In this document: positions 1-7,918 of the stretch, one piece after another | Numbering within the stretch: the stretch's first letter is position 1 | How the letters are laid out: each line of letters opens with the position of its first letter | Source of the DNA: JAICLK01 sp963742655 | GTDB taxonomy: Bacteria > Patescibacteriota > Saccharimonadia > Saccharimonadales > UBA4665 | Assembly: GCA_963742655.1 (NCBI GenBank) | Contig: CAVUMM010000008.1 | Coordinates: forward strand, 1 to 64,000 | DNA length: 64,000 bases | Direction: 5' to 3' | Notes under the pieces: model-generated | Told to the model about the DNA's origin: nothing | Seen by the model: only the letters and a program-made list of their open reading frames with translations | Databases searched by the model: none | Translations under genes and position numbers: made by a program

Positions 1-472
1 AAACCACCGATCAGCACGTAAGGCATCATCAGCGGATTTCCAACCCACCAAGTGGCGGTTTGGTGCGGCCCGAATGCCAATAGCACGAGCGAGCAATCGC
101 TGCCGGATTAAATATATGTTTGTTGCCGATGGTCAAAACGTACTTCGACGCGATGGCCAGTCCGCCGGCAGCCGTCATAAACAAAATGTTATTTTGCGTG
201 AGCCCGGGCGAAATTATAAGGGCCAAAATAAGTGCGGTAATATGTGTTGAATCGCTATTGGTCGGCGCTTTCAAAATTCTGGAAAAGACTTGGTTCGTCA
301 TCCAACAAACAACCACTAAATACAGTGCCGAGCCGGCAATATCGATCGGGCTGTAATGAAGTTTGCCAGTAGCTCCAAGCACCACGGCTATAGCTAATAA
401 TGTACACAGGAAATACAGCAATAACTTGTACATTGTCAGGCGGTCAAGCAATCCGTCGAGTTTTTCCAGCAT
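1..472 (-). CDS. NqrB/RnfD-like membrane subunit, N-terminal part, apparent frameshift, cut by window edge
   Basis: The protein begins at ATG 472 with three hydrophobic segments and reaches NKHIFNPAAIA, which matches the conserved NPAA region of NqrB/RnfD-type membrane subunits of redox complexes. The frame then runs into non-family sequence and stops at position 29. In another frame, from about position 97 to the window edge, the sequence continues as LVLLAFGPHQTATWWVGNP, the expected family continuation, so one base seems to be missing near 90-100. The start codon overlaps the apbE stop (TAATG), which implies translational coupling. By analogy with flavinylated redox systems it would pass electrons to the upstream FMN-binding protein. 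Family membership is fairly secure; real mutation versus assembly error is open. Confidence 0.75.
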
Positions 473-1225
473 TAGATTACGTACCTTTCAAATCCGCTGG
501 TGAGCGTCGCTATTCTGTCTGTATCTATCATATACCCTTCGAGTCCTGGCAGCGATTCAATGAAAATGATCCCGTCCATACCCATGGCAAAAGCGGCCGT
601 GGCGAAACGGTCGGCGTCGTAAATGGTTGGTTCCGATTACAGTTATGCTTTTAACTCCCTGCGGCTGTTCGCCCGGCGTGCGTGGGTTATAAATATGCTG
701 GCCGCGGATGTACGTTCCGGATGTCGCCACCGCTTGGCCGCTGACTGCGATCGATTTGACAATTTCCTGGATATCGAATGGATTGCGGATGCCAATTTTC
801 CAGGGTTCGCCCGATGAATTCCTGCCATGTGTCTGGATGTCCCCGCCGGCATCGATATAAAAATTTCGAGCACCTTTCTTCTGCAGATGGTCTGCTGCTC
901 TCTGAATTGCCCAACCTTTTACCAGTCCGGAAGGGTCAAGTGTACCTTCGGCATTTTCAATATCAAAATAACCGTTCGTTTCCAGCTTGGTTTTTTCGCA
1001 TAATTCAAGCACATCGCTCATTTCCTTGCTCCACTTTTCAGGTGGCATGCCGGCGTTGATAAGCGATATTTCGCTCGATGGCTTATATGTGCTGTAGCGC
1101 TCATCGATACCATTGAAGTACTCGAACGTTTCGGCAATCAGTGACGAAGCGCTCCTGGTATTCACAAGTTCAACGGTAACGGGCATACCCATGACGATCT
1201 CGGTGCGTTTGGTGAACGTACTCAA
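472..1225 (-). CDS. apbE: FAD:protein FMN transferase (ApbE family), apparent frameshift
   Basis: ApbE attaches FMN covalently to a Ser/Thr of extracytosolic flavoproteins. The sequence has the family features: a start near KRTEIVMGMPVTVEL, the LDPSGLVKGWAI segment, YIDAGGDIQTHG, and a central KIGIRNPF region. The first frame ends in non-family Arg-rich residues at 557, while another frame from about 622 continues IYDADRFATAAFAMGMDG to a stop at 472-474. One frame change near 622-632 therefore restores a full-length protein of about 250 aa. The start is TTG at 1225, 2 nt after the stop of the FMN-binding gene; an ATG 12 codons in is an alternative. It lies between its likely substrate and the membrane subunit. 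Confidence 0.85.
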
Positions 1226-1227
1226 GT

Positions 1228-1740
1228 TTACGCCTGGCTCAGGGCCGAAGATAAAGATTGCGTGAAGGCCTGGCTGGTCAGTGTCGCGCCGGATATGACA
1301 TTCACCTGTGCGCTTTGCGACTGGATTGCCTCCTGTTTAAGATACGGCGTAGCTTGGCTGTTGATACTTTGCGAATTCGGGTTGTCGTTGGGATACTGCA
1401 GGAATTCCACATCGGTAATTTTGCCGTTTTTGATGGTGGCCTGGACTTGTACGTTGCCGTAATAAGCATCAGCCACGGTACCGGTGAATGTGCCGTCTTT
1501 GTAGCCCGAACTGCCAGACGATGCCGCGCTGGAAGTCGATCCGCTCGAGCTTGGACTGGTCGTTTTGTTCGTCGTATTAGAGCCCGAGGATGAAGCCGCA
1601 GAGGTTTTACTTTTTGAGGGTGGTGAAATGACGACATGGTTTGAATCGTCATGCCGTATTCCGAAAGAGTAAACAATGAACATCGCCAGCACTCCAAGGC
1701 CGAGCAAGATTTTCTTAATCGAAAAAGTCGTATTCTGCAT
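1228..1740 (-). CDS. Membrane-anchored FMN-binding domain protein
   Basis: 170 aa. Residues 8-27 form a single membrane anchor, followed by a Ser/Thr/Gly-rich linker of about 50 residues and a C-terminal FMN-binding domain (YKDGTFTGTVADAYYGNVQV onward). It contains NVISGATLTS, which fits the flavinylation motif [DN]xx[ST]GA[ST]xx[ST], so the Ser/Thr at its end is the likely ApbE target. It is first in a three-gene operon with apbE (2-nt gap) and the NqrB/RnfD-like gene. The domain should face outside, giving a membrane-to-surface electron relay; this last step is inference from characterised flavinylated systems. Confidence 0.85.
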   Translation of the reverse strand: MQNTTFSIKKILLGLGVLAMFIVYSFGIRHDDSNHVVISPPSKSKTSAASSSGSNTTNKTTSPSSSGSTSSAASSGSSGYKDGTFTGTVADAYYGNVQVQATIKNGKITDVEFLQYPNDNPNSQSINSQATPYLKQEAIQSQSAQVNVISGATLTSQAFTQSLSSALSQA

Positions 1741-1750
1741 GCCGTCCTAT

Positions 1751-1756
1751 AGTATA
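1751..1756 (-). promoter_or_regulatory. -10 box of the flavin redox operon
   Basis: TATACT on the minus strand lies 10 nt before the ATG at 1740, so the transcript would be leaderless or nearly so. No clear -35 box was recognised. Confidence 0.5.
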
Positions 1757-1816
1757 AAGCGCTACTGAAAAAAAGCTGAAGGAGTTCAAAATGTCGCCAT
1801 GCGGAAAAGTTTTCGT

Positions 1817-2383
1817 TTAGCCCTGGTTTCTCCTCAATAGTATAGTCACGTCTACCGCGCCGTTGGCTATTAATATGTACAATGGGTATACGAGCAGGGC
1901 GAATGAAAACTCTCCAACGGCCAACGCCGCGAACAGACCGCCGAGGCTGGCAAGCAGCCACGACGAAAAAGTCTCGCTGTCCGGTTCGGCGTAGGTTTTT
2001 ATGATGGTCAAAACCGTACCTATCGCATCGACTCCGATAGTTATGAGTAATGCCGCGAGCGGTTGTTTGGTAAAGTACCAGATAATAAGCCCAAGAAAGG
2101 CCAACGCCAGAGCTCCGACGTCGCGTTTATTCAGTCCGCCGGTTCCAAGTCGTACCGACAAAATAAAAATCGTTAACGTTGCCAGCGTATCGCCTGCCGG
2201 TAAAAACAGAGACCAGGTGGCACCTTTGGCGAACTGCGAAAAAAACGCTATCAGGCCCAGCACGGTCCAAATGAGAAACGATCCGCGATGCGGCTTCGTC
2301 CCGTGCTTCAAAATATCACGTACATATGGAACCGCGCCAATCAGCGGCAACAGTGCCGATAACAATCCAAAGACCGCTAGCAT
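1817..2383 (-). CDS. Polytopic membrane protein, possibly PQ-loop/SemiSWEET-like
   Basis: About 188 aa from the preferred ATG at 2383 (MLAVFGLLSALL); an ATG seven codons upstream is possible. It has about six hydrophobic segments. The motif VPYVRDILKHGTKPHRGSFLIW resembles the PY-containing loops of small transporter-like proteins, and the second half (IIWYFTKQPLAALLITIGVD onward) looks like a loose second repeat. I do not recognise a characterised family. It stands alone between a divergent-looking gap and the Nudix gene. Confidence 0.6.
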   Translation of the reverse strand: MLAVFGLLSALLPLIGAVPYVRDILKHGTKPHRGSFLIWTVLGLIAFFSQFAKGATWSLFLPAGDTLATLTIFILSVRLGTGGLNKRDVGALALAFLGLIIWYFTKQPLAALLITIGVDAIGTVLTIIKTYAEPDSETFSSWLLASLGGLFAALAVGEFSFALLVYPLYILIANGAVDVTILLRRNQG

Positions 2384-2424
2384 GCAGCCATTATGACACA
2401 GCAATTACCGGTACCGCTTGTAAG

Positions 2425-2844
2425 CTAATCTTCAATGTTGACTTTATTTGCAAGAAAACAATCAATAAGGTTCTTGGCAGGCGGAAAGAGATTGTCGGGT
2501 ATACGATCGTGATCGAACCATTCCCATCGGACCCAATCATCATGAAGCAGGACTTTTGGTTCGCCGTCAATCTCGGCAACAACGCCAATACCTATATAGT
2601 GGTTGCCCAGGGCATAATTGGCATTTACAGAAATGATTTCGTACTTTGTGACATTGCAGCCAAACTCTTCCATGATATTCCGCTTGATAGTGTCGCCCAT
2701 TTTCTCGCGGAAGCGGATGTCTCTGCCGGGCATTCCATACACTTGATTGCCTTCATAGTTCCATTGCTCCGTCATAAGTCCCAGCAAGATTTTGTTGCCC
2801 CTGACAACCAAGATGTCTACATTTATTCCGGGAGTTTTCGGCAT
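2425..2844 (-). CDS. Nudix hydrolase
   Basis: 139 aa, typical for single-domain Nudix enzymes that hydrolyse nucleoside diphosphates linked to another moiety. The Nudix box is GRDIRFREKMGDTIKRN followed by IMEEFG. The RxxxEExG core is intact, but there is one extra residue between the box glycine and the first glutamate compared with the Gx5E consensus. Substrate cannot be inferred. It is transcribed divergently from pgk, with about 80 bp between the two starts. Confidence 0.85.
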   Translation of the reverse strand: MPKTPGINVDILVVRGNKILLGLMTEQWNYEGNQVYGMPGRDIRFREKMGDTIKRNIMEEFGCNVTKYEIISVNANYALGNHYIGIGVVAEIDGEPKVLLHDDWVRWEWFDHDRIPDNLFPPAKNLIDCFLANKVNIED

Positions 2845-2924
2845 AGCGGTAGTCTAGCACGTCAAAGCGGCTTGCTCTAGATTTTATGCTTGTGGTTTAA
2901 TAGGTGTTGAAGTAAAAGGGCGGG

Positions 2925-4220
2925 ATGAGCTTTAATAAAAAGACCATTCGGGATATAGATTTGCATGGCAAACGCGTGCTGCTGCGCGCGGATTATAACG
3001 TGCCGGTCGATGACAAGGGTAACATCACCGACGATTACCGTATCAAAATGTCATTGCCGACGATTAAATATATCCTCGAGCAGGATGCCAAACTGATAAT
3101 CTGTTCGCACCTAGGCAGGCCGAAGGGCCCGGCCGACACCAAATACAGTTTGTTTCCGGTTGCCAAAAGACTGAAAGAATTGCTGGATAAGGATGTCGAG
3201 TTCGTGCCTGACTGCGTTGGCGAACGCGCCGAAAAGGTGGCATCGGGATTGCACGAACGGCAAGTTGCGCTACTGGAAAATTTACGGTTCCACAAGGAAG
3301 AGGAAGAAAACGACGACGGTTTTGCCGGGCAACTCGCAAGCCTGGCAGAAGTATTCGTGCAGGACGGCTTCGGTGTAGTCCATCGCGCACATGCCAGTAC
3401 GGAAGCGATTACGCATCATTTGCCGAGCGTATCCGGATTTTTGCTGGAAAAAGAAGTCGATACCATCACTAATGTCATGGAAAACCCGGCGCGGCCATTG
3501 GTGGCTGTGATCGGCGGCGCGAAAATCGCCGACAAGCTCGATATCCTTTATAAATTTATCGATATCGCTGACGTGGTGGCAATAGGCGGTGCTATGGCCA
3601 ATACTTTTCTTATGGCCGAACACATTCATGTCGGCTCCAGTTTAGTAGACAAAGACGAATTGCACGTGGCACGGGAGATTTTGGAAAGTGCCAAGCACAA
3701 AGCCAAAAACCAGCACTTCGTATTTTATCTGCCGCAGGATGGCGTGGTGGCACACAAAATAGATAAAACGGCGCCGACTCGGATCGTCGATTGGAGCGCG
3801 CACGCCATCGCCGATATAGAAAATTACCCCAAACGCCCGCCGCACCAGTCGAGCTATGTCCGTGAAGATGAAAAGATACTGGACATCGGCCCGTTTTCCG
3901 GCGCGTTCATTGCCGGCAGCCTGCAGCTAGCCCAAACGGTCGTTTGGAACGGAACGGTCGGCGTGACCGAAACCGACGGATTGCAAGGCCCGATCGGGCC
4001 ATATGCGCACGGAACTGATCTGTTGATGGAAGCTATTACGGGCCAATTCGGGCACCGGCCGTACAGTTTGGTCGGTGGAGGTGATACGGTTGGTTATGTC
4101 GAGGAACGCAAGCTCGTCGGCGCGTTCAATCACGTATCAACCGGCGGCGGCGCCAGCCTGGAACTGATGGCCGGCCGCAAACTGCCCGGCGTTGAAGCGT
4201 TGGAGAACAAAGATGCGTAA
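2925..4220 (+). CDS. pgk: Phosphoglycerate kinase
   Basis: 431 aa. Catalyses ATP formation from 1,3-bisphosphoglycerate in lower glycolysis. Visible motifs are the N-terminal substrate loop RVLLRADYNVPVDDKGNI, CSHLGRPKGP, LLENLRFHKEEEENDDGFA, the hinge VAVIGGAKIADKLDIL, WNGTVGVTE and the C-terminal GGGDTVGYV with STGGGASLELMAG. It is some 30-35 residues longer than typical bacterial PGK, mostly through insertions in the C-terminal half. ATG 2925 follows a purine-rich GGGCGGG stretch. tpiA follows 29 nt later, so the pair likely serves the same pathway. Confidence 0.97.
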   Translation: MSFNKKTIRDIDLHGKRVLLRADYNVPVDDKGNITDDYRIKMSLPTIKYILEQDAKLIICSHLGRPKGPADTKYSLFPVAKRLKELLDKDVEFVPDCVGERAEKVASGLHERQVALLENLRFHKEEEENDDGFAGQLASLAEVFVQDGFGVVHRAHASTEAITHHLPSVSGFLLEKEVDTITNVMENPARPLVAVIGGAKIADKLDILYKFIDIADVVAIGGAMANTFLMAEHIHVGSSLVDKDELHVAREILESAKHKAKNQHFVFYLPQDGVVAHKIDKTAPTRIVDWSAHAIADIENYPKRPPHQSSYVREDEKILDIGPFSGAFIAGSLQLAQTVVWNGTVGVTETDGLQGPIGPYAHGTDLLMEAITGQFGHRPYSLVGGGDTVGYVEERKLVGAFNHVSTGGGASLELMAGRKLPGVEALENKDA

Positions 4221-4229
4221 GTGTAATGC

Positions 4230-4235
4230 TACAAT
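4230..4235 (+). promoter_or_regulatory. -10 box before tpiA
   Basis: TACAAT lies between the pgk stop and the tpiA ATG (14-nt gap to the ATG), suggesting that tpiA also has its own promoter with a very short 5' leader. Confidence 0.45.
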
Positions 4236-4249
4236 AGGCTCAGAAGACT

Positions 4250-5035
4250 ATGCGTAGGGTAATGATTGCCGGCAATTGGAAGATGCACCTGAATACCAGT
4301 CAGGCAAGTCTGCTGGTGCACCGATTGAACGAGCGTATCAAGGTGCATCGGGATCTTGAAGTTGTGCTGGCGCCGAGCATGCTCAGTTTGCAGTCGTTAA
4401 GCCTGGAAATCGACCGCCGCAAATTCCGCTTGGCGGCCCAGGATGCATATTTTAAAGACGATGGACCGTACAATGGCGAAGTCAGTTTCACCATGCTGCG
4501 CGACCTCGTCCATTACTCGATAATAGGCCATTCATCGAGAAGACTGTATTTTCATGAAACACTCGAAGAAGTGCGCGACAAAGTCGAGGCCGCCGTCAGG
4601 AATGAGATCATCCCGATCCTTTGCGTCGGAGAAACGAAAGAAGAGCGAAAAGAGGGCATGACAAACCAGGTGCTGCATGATCAGATCGTAACCGCGCTCT
4701 ATAAGTTAACCTCAGAAGAAGTCGCAGAAATGGTAATTGCCTATGAACCGGTTTGGGCTATCGGAGTCGGCGAAGAAGCCAAACCGTATGAAATTAAGCG
4801 CGCGATAAAATTTATCAGGTTCCAGATCAGTGAACTATATGGCGACAGGACAGCCGCCGCCGTACGCGTTTTGTATGGCGCAAGCGTAGAGCCCGAGTTC
4901 GTGCGCGACACGCTGAAAATCGAAGGAGTAGACGGTTTGCTGGTAGGCGGCGCAAGCCTGAACTATATTCAATTCAGCGACATAGTAAATAATGCTTATC
5001 GAACGCTACAAGAAATAGAAACTAACGAGAATTAA
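4250..5035 (+). CDS. tpiA: Triosephosphate isomerase, with GHSxRR variant
   Basis: 261 aa, normal length for the TIM barrel that interconverts DHAP and glyceraldehyde-3-phosphate. Seen: N-terminal AGNWKMH with the catalytic lysine, the histidine in IIGHSSRRLYFHE, the catalytic-base glutamate in AYEPVWAIG, and the phosphate-binding GGASL near the C-terminus. The usually invariant GHSERR motif reads GHSSRR, replacing the conserved glutamate (E97 in standard numbering) with serine. The gene sits between pgk and a tail-anchored Pro/Ala-rich protein that starts 2 nt after its stop. Confidence 0.95.
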   Translation: MRRVMIAGNWKMHLNTSQASLLVHRLNERIKVHRDLEVVLAPSMLSLQSLSLEIDRRKFRLAAQDAYFKDDGPYNGEVSFTMLRDLVHYSIIGHSSRRLYFHETLEEVRDKVEAAVRNEIIPILCVGETKEERKEGMTNQVLHDQIVTALYKLTSEEVAEMVIAYEPVWAIGVGEEAKPYEIKRAIKFIRFQISELYGDRTAAAVRVLYGASVEPEFVRDTLKIEGVDGLLVGGASLNYIQFSDIVNNAYRTLQEIETNEN

Positions 5036-5037
5036 CT

Positions 5038-5775
5038 ATGGACGAACAAAATTCCAAGCCGACAACCAATCCAAGCCCGAAAGCTTTTGATATTTTCAAG
5101 CCCGGTCAATCGTCGCCGCCCGCAACGGCACGGCCGATTATAGTCAACCGTCAAGCGCCGGTAGCGGATAGTACCGTAACAGGCAAGCCGGAAGCTTATC
5201 CTGCACCAATATCAGTAGATGCTCCCGCCGAACAGCCCCACCGACAGATTTTGGATGCGCACGATAAGATAACCTTACAACCGCCAGCCGACGCAGAAGC
5301 GGCGGAGCAACCATTCCCACCAGAGGCGGCTGCGCCCGAACCCGAGCCCCAAGAAGCCGTGCACGTTCCGATCAGCGATGCCGGCGACCAGACATCGGAA
5401 GTACCCGCACCCCAGCCGCAAGAGCGACCGACTGCAATCCAGATAAATACGCCTGCTGATCCAGCCGAATCGCAAGCTGCAGCAACCGAATCGCCGGCAT
5501 CTGTTCCCGCGCAACCTCAACTGATTCCAGCGGAACAGCCCGACAACCAGCCACAGCCGACGGATGACGAACTATTGCTGCCAGCCCACACGACTTCAGA
5601 TCCGGCAGAAGACCAGACGGATGCAGCGAATCAATTTGTAGTCTCACACCACAAAACCTCACGTCAAAAATGGATGAAGCGCATATTGATCGCACTATTG
5701 CTGCTCGCTATCATCGGTGCGGCGATCGGTTTCGCGCTTTGGCGACAATCCAATAACATGCCTCATCTAAGTTAG
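5038..5775 (+). CDS. Pro/Ala/Gln-rich protein with a C-terminal membrane anchor
   Basis: 245 aa. The first about 205 residues are low-complexity, rich in Pro, Ala, Gln and Glu, and probably disordered. Then comes a basic patch (KTSRQKWMKR) and one hydrophobic helix (ILIALLLLAIIGAAIGFALW), leaving a short tail. By the positive-inside rule the disordered part is cytoplasmic. It starts 2 nt after tpiA and is likely cotranscribed. No catalytic motif is visible and no family is recognised. Confidence 0.7.
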   Translation: MDEQNSKPTTNPSPKAFDIFKPGQSSPPATARPIIVNRQAPVADSTVTGKPEAYPAPISVDAPAEQPHRQILDAHDKITLQPPADAEAAEQPFPPEAAAPEPEPQEAVHVPISDAGDQTSEVPAPQPQERPTAIQINTPADPAESQAAATESPASVPAQPQLIPAEQPDNQPQPTDDELLLPAHTTSDPAEDQTDAANQFVVSHHKTSRQKWMKRILIALLLLAIIGAAIGFALWRQSNNMPHLS

Positions 5776-5822
5776 CGTCTCAACGCGAATTGGTTACTTC
5801 TAAATTGCTGTAGCAAGCTAGT

Positions 5823-7040
5823 TTATGTGCGGCCGGCAACAGACATAAAGTATTCAAAATCGCGCGACTGGCTAGTTTGCAGTATCTCAAAGCCATTTTT
5901 CTGGAACAACCCGGAAACACCGGTAGCATTAAGATGCCGATAACGGAAAACCCGAATTGCATCACCTTTGTGCAGCTTTATCAAATGTTCTACGTCATTA
6001 AGCATGATTTTTATGGATACATCCATTTTCATTTTCGCGCCGATATACCGTTCACTTGTAGATTCATCATAGAAATAGGTGACCTCGTACATTGATTCAT
6101 CGAGGTTGAGCAGATCTACGACAAGCCGCTGCCAGCCACCCAATCGCTGTGTCTTGCTTTGATCGGCGTCAAAATCGAAGAATTTTCGGGAAGTCTGGGT
6201 ATCTAACTTGAGTTCGCAAATGAACAGGTCATCCGGCTGCATGCTTCGGTTGATGATTCGCAGGACATCATCGGGTACTGGGAAATTGCTGATTGTACCG
6301 CCTATTAGCAGAATGAGGTTGAGCGGAATTTCTTTCTCGTGTAAATAATCGTAGGTCAGCAGGTCGCCAAACTCTTCATGAGTGAAATCGCGTTCGTAAA
6401 ACTCAAACCTCGGTTTAGTGCCAAACCATGTCTTGAGGTTATTTTCCGCAATGTTCATCATTGATTTGCTGAAATCGATGCCAATATAACGGTTCAGTTT
6501 GCCTTGTTCAATAAAATGCTGGACCAAGCCTTTGACTGGTAGCGCGTTTCCGACGCCCAGGTCGATAATATTGACGTGCTTGTATCCGCTGACAAGCCGA
6601 TCAAGGCTGTCCAGGTTTGTTTCAAGAAGCTCGCGGCAGGTCCGGAGCATGTTAGCGGATTGTTCGCCATCGAGGCGGTTCACATAACTATTCCAGGCAT
6701 TAGCGCCGCTGTTGACGTAATTGAACTGCATCGGAATTTCTTTTCGGAAATTGATGCTGGAAATAAGTTCTACGATTTGTTTTGCGTCAAATAATTTATA
6801 AAATTCCGGATCCGGACTGACAACTTTATATCCGCGTTTATTCTTATATTTTTCACCTTTGGCGACAAGTTCTTGTATCAATGTAACGTTTTTAGTTATG
6901 TCGGCTATGTAACTCCTGCCTTTGACTTCGTAAAGCTGCAAATCAAGTTTTCCTTGCTGGGCGGCTTCAATCCAATTGCGCACAGATTTCTCTGATATGT
7001 GGTATTGTTCTGCGAGTTCGGTGTTCTTGAAGTATTTCAA
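5823..7040 (-). CDS. HTH domain fused to an EgtD-like SAM methyltransferase
   Basis: 405 aa. Residues about 1-60 (LAEQYHISEKSVRNWIEAAQ and GRSYIADITKN) look like a MerR/excisionase-type helix-turn-helix. Residues about 85-400 resemble the histidine-specific N-methyltransferase family (EgtD, Methyltransf_33): the SAM site is VNIIDLGVGNALPVKGL and YIGIDFSKSMMNIAE, with a late GLFQKNGFEIL strand. EgtD makes trimethylhistidine for ergothioneine, but no other ergothioneine genes are nearby, so the substrate is unknown. The start is TTG 7040 preceded by TAGGAG. The HTH may be regulatory or may bind nucleic acid near the substrate. Confidence 0.7.
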   Translation of the reverse strand: MKYFKNTELAEQYHISEKSVRNWIEAAQQGKLDLQLYEVKGRSYIADITKNVTLIQELVAKGEKYKNKRGYKVVSPDPEFYKLFDAKQIVELISSINFRKEIPMQFNYVNSGANAWNSYVNRLDGEQSANMLRTCRELLETNLDSLDRLVSGYKHVNIIDLGVGNALPVKGLVQHFIEQGKLNRYIGIDFSKSMMNIAENNLKTWFGTKPRFEFYERDFTHEEFGDLLTYDYLHEKEIPLNLILLIGGTISNFPVPDDVLRIINRSMQPDDLFICELKLDTQTSRKFFDFDADQSKTQRLGGWQRLVVDLLNLDESMYEVTYFYDESTSERYIGAKMKMDVSIKIMLNDVEHLIKLHKGDAIRVFRYRHLNATGVSGLFQKNGFEILQTSQSRDFEYFMSVAGRT

Positions 7041-7235
7041 TGTGTGCTCCTAAAGTTTAGTATCCCCGCATTGCGGTACTGCATAATAACGCTTGACATG
7101 TTCCGATATAAACACGTATCATTAGTATACAACCTAAATGCTTAGGCTCGAAACTTTCCAAAATATTAGACAAACGTAACACAGATTTACGAAAAATACA
7201 ACGAATTTATAGGGTTTTAATTGGGAGCAAATGCG

Positions 7236-7706
7236 ATGGCAACCACATTCACCAAGCAAGCAGCATCAATAATGCGAACTCGCAGCACAAGGCTGAAACG
7301 GGCCGCGGCCGCTATTCTCGGCCATGAAGCCGGGGAGGTACTGGTGTCGCAGAAGTCATTTTTGGCATGGTGTGCCTTACCGCTGAGCGATAATGCAGTT
7401 GCAACGATAGTGAGCGCATTGTACTACCTGCCTCAGAATTTTATGATTATGCTCCCCCGCTCAATCGCCAAGAATATTAAGCTCTCAGGCGTCATCACGG
7501 ATCGAATACAACAATACGAAGAAGGCTCATCAAACGATGAGCCTTCTGCTTTAGCAGACGCTGTTATCGGCGCCGAAACTGAATCTTCGCTGGCTGTCAT
7601 GCCGGCATCACGTTATTCTGCAATTGCAGCCAAAGATTTCAGTTTCGCTGTCGGCCGCAGCCCCGAAGCTGTTGCGAGTGCGCTGCTCAAACTCGCCCGC
7701 GACTAA
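7236..7706 (+). CDS. Hypothetical protein
   Basis: About 156 aa from ATG 7236, chosen because GGGAG lies 8 nt upstream; an in-frame TTG at 7221 is less likely. The sequence is Ala-rich, with a basic N-terminus (MRTRSTRLKRAAAAILGH) and a C-terminal helix EAVASALLKLARD. No family recognised. The middle of the gene contains a perfect 12-bp hairpin (7520-7547), which is odd inside a coding region. Confidence 0.55.
   Translation: MATTFTKQAASIMRTRSTRLKRAAAAILGHEAGEVLVSQKSFLAWCALPLSDNAVATIVSALYYLPQNFMIMLPRSIAKNIKLSGVITDRIQQYEEGSSNDEPSALADAVIGAETESSLAVMPASRYSAIAAKDFSFAVGRSPEAVASALLKLARD
7520..7547 (+). repeat. Perfect 12-bp hairpin inside a coding region
   Basis: AGAAGGCTCATC pairs exactly with GATGAGCCTTCT around the loop AAAC. 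It has the stem and tetraloop shape of an intrinsic terminator, but only weak T content follows (GCTTTAG). Either it attenuates transcription of the surrounding gene or it marks a boundary inherited from a rearrangement. Confidence 0.6.
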
Positions 7707-7714
7707 TCCTAGAT

Positions 7715-7837
7715 AGAGCACCCGCACGCCGGCACATTGCAAGCGAAAGTCTGCGCTCCGCACTCACCGTACCATAAAGTACGGCTCGTTTAAGGTGCTC
7801 GATTTTCACTCACACTGCACCAACGTGCGGGTGCTCT
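7715..7837. ncRNA. Candidate structured RNA bounded by 14-bp inverted repeats
   Basis: AGAGCACCCGCACG (7715-7728) is exactly complementary to CGTGCGGGTGCTCT (7824-7837). The 95 nt between can form at least two further helices: CCGTAC-CATAAA-GTACGG (about 7769-7786) and GGTGC...GCACC before the closing arm. Together they make a multibranched, closed fold of about 123 nt. There is no open reading frame, no T-run after either end, and no match that I can see to SRP, 6S or T-box signatures. Strand is undetermined. The helicase promoter begins 67 bp downstream. Confidence 0.5.
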
Positions 7838-7903
7838 AGTCCGCAGAACCTCTGTCATTTCTTAGGGGCCGTAAACTACAACAAGCATTTTGGCTATGAA
7901 TTG

Positions 7904-7909
7904 CTACAA
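7904..7909 (+). promoter_or_regulatory. -10 box of the UvrD helicase gene
   Basis: TACAAT ends 9 nt before GTG 7919. An earlier in-frame TTG at 7901 would overlap this box, which argues for GTG 7919 as the leaderless start. Confidence 0.5.
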
Positions 7910-7918
7910 TTGAACAAC

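Noticed and set aside
7715..7837. SRP RNA, 6S RNA or T-box riboswitch
   Set aside because: No GGAA tetraloop with AGCAG as in SRP RNA, no T-box TGGNACC antiterminator in context and no downstream tRNA-ligase or amino-acid gene on either strand.
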